The translations under genes and the position numbers were made by a program. This document shows, piece by piece, positions 32,116 through 37,399 of a stretch of DNA of 37,399 nt (its first letter is position 1; every line of letters begins with the position of its first letter). The stretch is from Oscillospiraceae bacterium. Its GTDB lineage: Bacteria; Bacillota; Clostridia; Oscillospirales; Oscillospiraceae. The notes under the pieces were generated by a model. It saw nothing but the letters and a program-made list of their open reading frames with translations, was not told where the DNA came from and did no database searches. Where the stretch lies: contig JAEEZZ010000087.1 of assembly GCA_016292255.1 (NCBI GenBank), positions 1 to 37,399 on the forward strand, read 5' to 3'.

Positions 32116-33357
32116 CTATCCGTCAATGCGATCTCCAACAAAAATGCAGGTTGCGTCAAAGCGGATTTTCAAAAGAATGCCAGACAACGCCTCACGCAGC
32201 AGCATGAAGTCGGAGGCGTCGTCCGAGAGGACGAGCTCCGCACTCGGTTCCGCCGGCGAATAATGATACGCCGCCCACTCCAGATATTGCTCCGGCGCCT
32301 TGGTAATGCCGTCCGGGTAGATCTGGGCAAAGTCGTTTTTCATAGAGATCGGAATAAATCCTTTTGCCCTGTAATCTGCAGACTTTTTTCCCCAATCCTG
32401 GGTGCCCCATTCTCTGACGTTGTCGTCCGCGACGACCATATACGCCTGCGCGGGATATGGGTTTCTGCTGTCGATGGTATAATTCATCATGCTGGTGTCG
32501 CTGCCGCTGTTCCCGAACGCCAGCACCGGCCTCTGGCCGATCTCTCTTTCCACGTAGATGGACTTGTTGCCGTTGAGGTTTTTCTGGATAAAGCCGCCGG
32601 TGAGGACCAGCTCATCGCCGTTTTCATACTTGAAGTCCATGTTCGATGAGACGTCCTCATACCCAGCCTGTTTGACTTCAAAATCCGTGCCGATCACGTG
32701 GTTCGGCGTGACGTAATCTCTGTACGGAGAGTTCGCGATCACGGCCCGGGTGGTAGTGCGCTCTGTGCCGCTGATCACGTAGATCGTAAAGCCGTTTTCA
32801 TACAGATACCGGACTAACTCCACCATCGGAAGATAGGCGTTGTCAATGTACCGCATATTTTGGAAGCTGTCGGTGTACTTTTTCCCGAATTCCACCGCGT
32901 ATGCGGAGAATTCCTCCATCGTCATTCCGGCGTAGGCCTTGGCGAAGTTTCTTGCCAGATTTTCGTCCGCCGTATAACCGGGCCGGATAGAAGCGGCGAC
33001 CTGCTTCAGCTCTTCTGAGACCCGTTCCGGATGATCGACCAGGCAGTATTCAATAAACATCATCGTGTCGTAATAGGTATAGTACGTTTCGCAGGCCAGT
33101 GTGCCGTCCATATCAAAGACCGCGATCCGATCCTTCTCGGGAATGAAGTCGGCTTTGTTCTCGGGATCCGTTACTTTGGCGACGTAGTCCCTCAGGCTTT
33201 GCGCCGCAGGAGAATCCGACGTCCAGTAGGCCGTCAAAGGCGTGGCCGCCGTTTCCGTCTTTTGACCGGCGACGACCAGACACACGATCACCGCGATCAC
33301 GGCCAACAGCACCAATCCGACGATCACATATAATCGTTTGTTCTGTTGCATTTCCAT
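32116..33357 (-). CDS. Membrane-anchored HAD-superfamily phosphatase
   Basis: About 413 residues. An N-terminal helix (YVIVGLVLLAVIAVIVCLVVAG) anchors the protein, probably with the catalytic domain outside. HAD motif I is FDMDGTLACE near residue 78, motif II is VISGTERT, and motif IV is AFGNSGSDTSMM. Insertions are alpha-helical, as in phosphoserine-phosphatase-like members. The substrate is unknown, a phosphate monoester by family. The start is uncertain: ATG 33357 has GGGGG 8 nt upstream and is preferred over the ORF-track ATG at 33372, and ATG 33351 is also possible. It may be co-transcribed with the kinase 59 nt downstream. Confidence 0.85.
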   Translation of the reverse strand: MEMQQNKRLYVIVGLVLLAVIAVIVCLVVAGQKTETAATPLTAYWTSDSPAAQSLRDYVAKVTDPENKADFIPEKDRIAVFDMDGTLACETYYTYYDTMMFIEYCLVDHPERVSEELKQVAASIRPGYTADENLARNFAKAYAGMTMEEFSAYAVEFGKKYTDSFQNMRYIDNAYLPMVELVRYLYENGFTIYVISGTERTTTRAVIANSPYRDYVTPNHVIGTDFEVKQAGYEDVSSNMDFKYENGDELVLTGGFIQKNLNGNKSIYVEREIGQRPVLAFGNSGSDTSMMNYTIDSRNPYPAQAYMVVADDNVREWGTQDWGKKSADYRAKGFIPISMKNDFAQIYPDGITKAPEQYLEWAAYHYSPAEPSAELVLSDDASDFMLLREALSGILLKIRFDATCIFVGDRIDG

Positions 33358-33443
33358 TACACAAGCCCCCATTTCATCAGTTTTTCCGGCAGAATCATCT
33401 ATTATTGTGCAACCATCCGGATGCAGCTGCCGTCTTTGCAGTC

Positions 33444-33472
33444 ATTATAACAAATTATTAGAAAGGAAGCAA
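33444..33472 (-). promoter_or_regulatory. Promoter of the HAD phosphatase gene
   Basis: On the minus strand, TTGCTT (33472-33467), a 17-nt spacer and TATAAT (33449-33444). The leader to the start codon is about 80 nt. Confidence 0.7.
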
Positions 33473-33718
33473 GCCTGCAAACGTGATCTTGTCCCCGTAG
33501 TCAGAAACGGTTTCTTTCGGTTCGTCTTTTGCCAGTTTCGCTTCTCAGACGTACTGTTCCGCACGACCTCGCGGTATCGTTAAGCATAATTGCGCGGGTG
33601 GTGTTGTCGGGTAGCTACATGACCACAGAAGCAAAATAGCAACTTGACGTTACAGGCACACTCATCCAGTGGAGCTTTTTGGATATTTCTTCTTTTCACA
33701 GGTAGGATTATCTTGATT

Positions 33719-33746
33719 TTGAACTGTTTTATGGATATAGTAAAAT
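33719..33746 (+). promoter_or_regulatory. Candidate promoter of the sensor pair
   Basis: TTGAAC (33719-33724), a 16-nt spacer and TAAAAT (33741-33746), 25 nt before the start codon. This is a moderate match. Confidence 0.5.
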
Positions 33747-33771
33747 CCTGAGAGAACGGGGGCGCTATGTC

Positions 33772-35460
33772 ATGCGAATAATGGAATCAAAAAAGAATCA
33801 CCTTCTTTTCATCGGCTTGTTGTTGCTGGCCGGTGTTCTTCATGTGGTCGAGGATTGGCTTCATAACGTGACGCAGCCGAATTACGCGCTTGTCACGCTG
33901 TGCTTCTGCCTTGTTTTTGCAATCTATGCTGCCCTGCTTCTTGTTTGGATACGTTCCGTCCATTCTCGCCTCTTACCCATAAGGCCACGTACTTATCTGA
34001 TCGCAATGGCGCTGCTGATGCTTCTTTACCTCTCTCTGCGGGTCTATCGATATCGCGTTGCCGTAAGTGCTGCCGCGCTGCGGCTGACCTGGTACGCTTT
34101 CTATCTGCCGATGACCACGATTCCGGCCCTGTTCTGGATGGTGTGCGTTCGAATTGGCAGAGGGGAAACTCGCAAGGGCTGGGACGAGCGCCTGCTGCTG
34201 ATCCCTGCGGCTTTTCTTTCCGCGCTGATTCTGACCAACGACCTGCATCATCTGGTTTTCGCGCCGAAGCCGGGAATAGAAACTCTGATCGGCACAAGCG
34301 GAACCTATCGCTACCGCCTGCCGTTTTATTTGACCTATGCCTGGATGATCCTGGCGGTTGCCGCCGGACTGCTTCTGCTGATTCACACCTGCGGGCGCAG
34401 AAAAAACAAAAGGACGATCGCGTTGTTTGTGGGGATACTTCTGCTCTGGTTCGCTCTGATCGAGCTGCACAGTCTCAAGAGGATCATTGCATTCATTCCG
34501 CCCTATGAATCGCCGGAGATCCACGTTTTTTCCATGCTCGCCATTTGTGAGATCTGCATTCAAAAAAGGTTGATCCCGCATAACGCAAACTACGCCGGTT
34601 TCTTTTCAGAGCTTCCCATGCCCGTTCTGATTACGGACCTGGAGCTCCGCGCAAGTTATCGATCTGCAGCCAGGATCCACGCAAAGCGCAGCCAGCTTGC
34701 AGCGGCGCTGGAATCTCCGTTCCAGCTTACGTCGGATCAAAAGCTGTACGGCAAGCGAATCAGCGGCGGCTATGCATTCTGGATCGAGGATGAAGGCGCG
34801 GTTCGCAAGGCGAACGAGGCGCTTGCAGAGGCGAACGAACTGCTGGAGGGCGAAAACACCCTCATCGAATATGAAAACCGGCAAAAAGAGCAAAACGCAT
34901 TTCTCCGTTCCCGGCATCACATTTACCATGAAATTGCTGAGAAAATGTATCCGTGGCAAAAACGGATCGAGGGACTTCTGCGCGAAACCAATTCCGAGTC
35001 TCCGAGTTTTCGCAGCGACGTTGCGCGTGTTTCCGTATTGAATGCATTTGTTAAGCGCAAAACCAATCTGTTGCTGACGGTATCCGAGCGGGAGACCCTC
35101 CCTATGCGCGAGCTCCTGCTGGCGGTTTCCGAGTCCGGACGGTATCTCTCCTATGCAGGCCTCAAAACGTCTGTAGATGAGAGCGGCTTTTTGGAAGAGC
35201 GGAAGCCGGAGATGGGAGAGGCGCTGCTGCCGTCCGGCACGATTATTGCTTTGTATGATGCCTTTGAGATCCTGGCAGAGCGGCTGCTTGGCTGCGCTTC
35301 TCTGCTGATGGTTTCCTATTCCAATGGCGACCTTCGGCTGGCATCCAACCCTGCGGCCGGGATCGCAATTGCCGATACGCCGCTGCCGGTCCTTTCTGAG
35401 GAACACGAAGGGATCCTGTATCTGACTGTCCGCGCGCGGGAAGGCGGTGATTTGACATGA
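33772..35460 (+). CDS. 7TM sensor protein with degenerate histidine kinase module
   Basis: A 562-residue membrane protein. Seven hydrophobic segments span about residues 10-265, with the LTNDLHHLVF signature of the 7TM N-terminal domain found on Clostridial histidine kinases. A PAS-like stretch (FFSELPMPVLITDLELR) and a helical linker (NEALAEANELLEGENTLIEYENRQ) follow. Where a DesK-type kinase has HDxxGxxL, this protein has YHEIAEKMYPWQKR. No ATP-binding N or G boxes are seen, so it is probably a pseudo-kinase or partner subunit. A GGGGGCG stretch precedes the ATG; ATG 33781 is an alternative start. Its stop overlaps the next start (ATGA), indicating coupled translation and a likely complex with the next protein. 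Confidence 0.8.
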   Translation: MRIMESKKNHLLFIGLLLLAGVLHVVEDWLHNVTQPNYALVTLCFCLVFAIYAALLLVWIRSVHSRLLPIRPRTYLIAMALLMLLYLSLRVYRYRVAVSAAALRLTWYAFYLPMTTIPALFWMVCVRIGRGETRKGWDERLLLIPAAFLSALILTNDLHHLVFAPKPGIETLIGTSGTYRYRLPFYLTYAWMILAVAAGLLLLIHTCGRRKNKRTIALFVGILLLWFALIELHSLKRIIAFIPPYESPEIHVFSMLAICEICIQKRLIPHNANYAGFFSELPMPVLITDLELRASYRSAARIHAKRSQLAAALESPFQLTSDQKLYGKRISGGYAFWIEDEGAVRKANEALAEANELLEGENTLIEYENRQKEQNAFLRSRHHIYHEIAEKMYPWQKRIEGLLRETNSESPSFRSDVARVSVLNAFVKRKTNLLLTVSERETLPMRELLLAVSESGRYLSYAGLKTSVDESGFLEERKPEMGEALLPSGTIIALYDAFEILAERLLGCASLLMVSYSNGDLRLASNPAAGIAIADTPLPVLSEEHEGILYLTVRAREGGDLT

Positions 35461-36734
35461 CGATCTGGCAGGCTGCTGAAACGCCCCTTCGCGGGTTATT
35501 GATCGTGGCGGTGCTATTACTGCTGTTTTGGAATGGCTATCTTTGTCTGCTGTTGACCCGCGTCAAGGAAGAACGCACGCATATTTTTCCTGTAGTCCTC
35601 TCTCTGCTTACGCTTTTTGCGCTGTTCTTTCTTTTGCTGGACGGTATGTTTCACTACGGAGAATCGGAATACCCGAGAAGCTGGCCGGCTGTGACCGCCT
35701 CCTTCTGCGCGCTGCCGGTGTTCGTTCCGGTCTTGGTGGAGCTTCTTGCTGCATTCTGGCTGTATGCGGTTTCACACAAGCTGATACTTCTGCGAAGAGC
35801 TCACCCTACGCCGGACTCCATCAAGGAAACCCTGGATCTTCTCCCCGCAGGGATCGCCTTTGCCGCGAAGGACGGGCAGACCGTGTTTACCAATTTGACC
35901 ATGGACGCGGTTTCCCGCGCTCTGACCGGGAAAGCGTTGACGGATCTGCGTCCTTTGCTGGATCTGGCCGAGGCGGATGACGGCACGGAAGCCACGGCGC
36001 CTCACGACGTGGTTTCCGACGGTAAACAGGTATGGAAGCTCTCTGCCGGCAGGATCACGCAGGATAAAATCGCATACTACCAGCTAACTGCAACGGACGT
36101 TACCGCCCTGGCCCAAATCAACAACGAGCTGCGAAGTAAAAACGAAAAGCTCCGGGAGCTGCATCAACGCCTGGAGAACTACAATCGCGAGGTAGAGCGG
36201 ATCGTCATATCCCAGGAGCTTCTGAACGCCAGAATGCAGGTCCATAACGAGACCGGCCACGTTCTCCTGATCAGCCGTCGTTACATGGATGACCCCGCAG
36301 CGATCGACGCGACTGCACTGCTTCGGACGCTGACCATTACTAATACACAGCTTTTGAAGGAATTTGAAGAGGATGATACCCAGCGCGATGCGCTGGACGA
36401 GGCGATCCGGGGAGCCGGAGCCATTGGCGTCACGGTACTGCTGTGCGGCGCGATTCCGGAAAGCGGAACCCCCCGAAGCGTTCTGGCCGCAGCCATTCAG
36501 GAATGTGCATCCAACCTTCGCAAGCATTCGGATGGGGATCGGCTTGAAGTCAATACGGAAGATGGATGCGGCAAATTCCGCTTCACGCTGACCGGGAACG
36601 GCCGCGTCCCTGACAAGCCGCTTTCCGAAACCGGCGGCTTGTCATCACTTCGCACTCTGGTGGAAAACGCCGGTGGAACGATGTCTGCATTGACCCGGCC
36701 TTCGGTCACGATCGTGATCCATCTTCCGGGATAA
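35457..36734 (+). CDS. DesK/NarX-like sensor histidine kinase
   Basis: A 425-residue protein. Three hydrophobic segments (about 12-115) are followed by a PAS-like domain (LPAGIAFAAKDGQTVFTN) and a coiled coil (about 220-260). The dimerisation/phospho-acceptor region has HNETGHVLLISRRY, matching the HDxxGxxL form of HisKA_3 kinases, and an HATPase-like domain follows with N box AIQECASNLRKHSDGD. The G boxes are weak (TGNGRVPDKPLSETGGLSSLR). It is translationally coupled to the 7TM protein by a 4-nt overlap, suggesting a two-subunit sensor. A regulator gene would be expected next, and only a fragment is found. Confidence 0.82.
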   Translation: MTIWQAAETPLRGLLIVAVLLLLFWNGYLCLLLTRVKEERTHIFPVVLSLLTLFALFFLLLDGMFHYGESEYPRSWPAVTASFCALPVFVPVLVELLAAFWLYAVSHKLILLRRAHPTPDSIKETLDLLPAGIAFAAKDGQTVFTNLTMDAVSRALTGKALTDLRPLLDLAEADDGTEATAPHDVVSDGKQVWKLSAGRITQDKIAYYQLTATDVTALAQINNELRSKNEKLRELHQRLENYNREVERIVISQELLNARMQVHNETGHVLLISRRYMDDPAAIDATALLRTLTITNTQLLKEFEEDDTQRDALDEAIRGAGAIGVTVLLCGAIPESGTPRSVLAAAIQECASNLRKHSDGDRLEVNTEDGCGKFRFTLTGNGRVPDKPLSETGGLSSLRTLVENAGGTMSALTRPSVTIVIHLPG

Positions 36735-36735
36735 A

Positions 36736-36831
36736 ATGGTTCTCGCGGACGATGTAAAACGGCTTCACATTCTGTATAATTCTTTCAACGGACGAAATAT
36801 GTCCCAAAACAGAAAAGGAGATAAAACGTAA
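36736..36831 (+). pseudogene. Probable 5' fragment of a response regulator gene
   Basis: One nucleotide after the kinase stop, ATG opens a 31-codon frame starting MVLADDVKRLHIL. This has the hydrophobic strand plus acidic pair (ADD) that begins REC domains. After about 13 codons the sequence (YNSFNGRNMSQ) no longer looks like REC, and it stops at 36829. Position, spacing and sequence all fit the missing partner regulator, cut off by a mobile element or deletion. The stretch is short, so chance remains possible. Confidence 0.5.
36775..36780 (+). promoter_or_regulatory. Candidate -10 element before the 42-codon ORF
   Basis: TATAAT (36775-36780) directly after TG, with no good -35. It lies just beyond the point where the regulator-like sequence ends. 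Confidence 0.35.
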
Positions 36832-36959
36832 TGAAAAAAACCGCGTGGATTGTAACAGAGGCGCATAAGGAAGTATTTCCTTGTAGGAATGGTGCAGTCC
36901 CTTTTTGGGGGCTGCACTGTTTCATTTCCGTGGGTTTTCAGTTGAGCTTCGTTCTTTAA
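36831..36959 (+). CDS. 42-codon ORF with strong RBS at the putative element border
   Basis: ATG at 36831 has AAAAGGAG upstream and starts MKKTAWIVTEAHKE, a plausible protein start. The rest (VFPCRNGAVPFWGLHCF) spans a hairpin and looks random. It could be the truncated start of a gene cut at the border of the mobile element, or a non-coding leader. No family is recognised. It overlaps the preceding frame's TAA by one base. Confidence 0.3.
   Translation: MKKTAWIVTEAHKEVFPCRNGAVPFWGLHCFISVGFQLSFVL
36892..36917. terminator. Hairpin near the putative element end
   Basis: GTGCAG-T-CCC pairs with GGG-G-CTGCAC around a T-rich loop. TGTTTCATTT follows on the plus strand. It lies between the small ORF and the recombinase stop and may terminate transcription crossing the element boundary. 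Confidence 0.4.
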
Positions 36960-36975
36960 TTGCTGTTACGATTGG

Positions 36976-37398
36976 CTACGATACTGCGACTTTAGACCGT
37001 TCTTTCTCAGCGTGCTCCTCTTCGTATTCCGTAATCAGCTTTTCCATGTCTTTCTCCGTAGGAAGGTTGATTATTCCGATGGCGGTAAAGTAGATATCGA
37101 CCTTTACTCGAATCTTTCCGCCGGAACGGTCGCTGTTATGGACCTCGATGCGCTGGATCAGGGTATTGACCAGCTCAGGTGTCAGTTTCTTCAGTTCTGT
37201 GAACTCTCTGAGACCTTTCAGCAGCATCCGCAGATCAACGCTGGCCTTGTCTGCGTCTCGGAGCTTCTGCTCAATCATGGAGACCTCCGCATCCAGAGTC
37301 TTTTGCTCCGCCTCGTAAGTCGCAGACATCTTGGAAAAGCGTTCGTCCGAAATCTTCCCCAGGATATTGTCCTCGTACAGTCTGGAAATAACCCGGTC
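36976..37398 (-). CDS. Large serine recombinase, C-terminal part (runs off the window)
   Basis: The frame is open to the window edge, adding RVISRLYEDNILGKISDERF upstream of the ORF-track start. It gives about 140 residues: a coiled-coil segment (MSATYEAEQKTLDAEVSMIEQKLRDAD), then LTPELVNTLIQRIEVHNSDRSGGKIRVKVDIYFTAIG, which matches the DUF4368-type C-terminus of TnpX/TndX-like recombinases of integrative elements. The catalytic N-terminal resolvase domain lies outside. Such genes often sit at the end of their element, so an attachment site is expected between about 36772 and 36976. Confidence 0.85.
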   Translation of the reverse strand, partial: DRVISRLYEDNILGKISDERFSKMSATYEAEQKTLDAEVSMIEQKLRDADKASVDLRMLLKGLREFTELKKLTPELVNTLIQRIEVHNSDRSGGKIRVKVDIYFTAIGIINLPTEKDMEKLITEYEEEHAEKERSKVAVS

Positions 37399-37399
37399 A

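Larger units (their letters stand above)
33358..33771. other. Divergent intergenic region, 414 nt
   Basis: Apart from one promoter for each divergent neighbour, nothing convincing is seen. There is no hairpin with a T-run and no riboswitch-like core. The ORF-track entry 33338-33583 has no recognisable composition or ribosome binding site. Confidence 0.6.

Noticed and set aside
33338-33583. 81-residue plus-strand ORF in the divergent intergenic region
   Set aside because: It overlaps the start of the HAD gene on the other strand, has no ribosome binding site and shows no recognisable protein features.

Overview
The window looks like a chromosomal segment of a moderately GC-rich Clostridia, probably Oscillospirales/Oscillospiraceae. 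This is inferred from AGGAGG-type ribosome binding sites, a SpoIIIE/FtsK translocase, an SLH-anchored surface protein with the GCTRAQVVTFLWR repeat typical of these gut Firmicutes, a LytS-type kinase paired with a winged-helix regulator, and a DUF4368-type large serine recombinase. No species call is made.

Layout. (1) 1-6840 is housekeeping and envelope: uppP, an FtsK/SpoIIIE translocase, a PPP-type phosphoesterase, tRNA-Gly(GCC) with its own promoter and terminator, a von Willebrand A lipoprotein, and a convergent RidA gene behind a shared bidirectional terminator. (2) 6971-10671 is a compact 2-aminoethylphosphonate operon: phnW, a cytidylyltransferase-PEP mutase fusion (aepX) and phosphonopyruvate decarboxylase (aepY), closed by a strong terminator. 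(3) 10742-24240 is the centrepiece: a tandem array of TPR-GGDEF proteins, all on the plus strand. Seven copies are intact (about 540 residues each), one is a pseudogene and one is a 50-nt vestige. They fall into two sequence subfamilies, A and B, arranged B-A | B-(A vestige) | psiB-A-B-B-A. Each of the three transcription units starts with a near-identical TTGATT-N17-TATA(A/C)T promoter and ends in a hairpin terminator. (4) 24272-33472 is a minus-strand surface locus: a membrane-anchored HAD phosphatase, a LytS-like kinase overlapping a REC-winged-helix regulator, a lipoprotein, an SLH protein, a small anchored protein and a histidine acid phosphatase. (5) 33719-36831 holds a plus-strand pair of membrane sensor proteins, a 7TM pseudo-kinase and a DesK/NarX-like kinase. 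It is followed by what looks like the first 13 codons of a response regulator. (6) 36976-37398 is the C-terminus of a large serine recombinase running off the window, so a mobile element probably ends just after the regulator fragment.

How the parts may work together. The phosphonate operon makes 2-aminoethylphosphonate from PEP. The fused nucleotidyltransferase suggests CMP-activation for transfer to a glycan or lipid encoded elsewhere. The array encodes soluble, probably catalytically competent diguanylate cyclases that lack the RxxD product-inhibition site, each with its own divergent TPR sensor. This suggests a bank of parallel c-di-GMP inputs that arose by block duplication and is still decaying. 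Two surface phosphatases near a two-component system suggest extracellular phosphate-ester use. Functional links between regions are inference.
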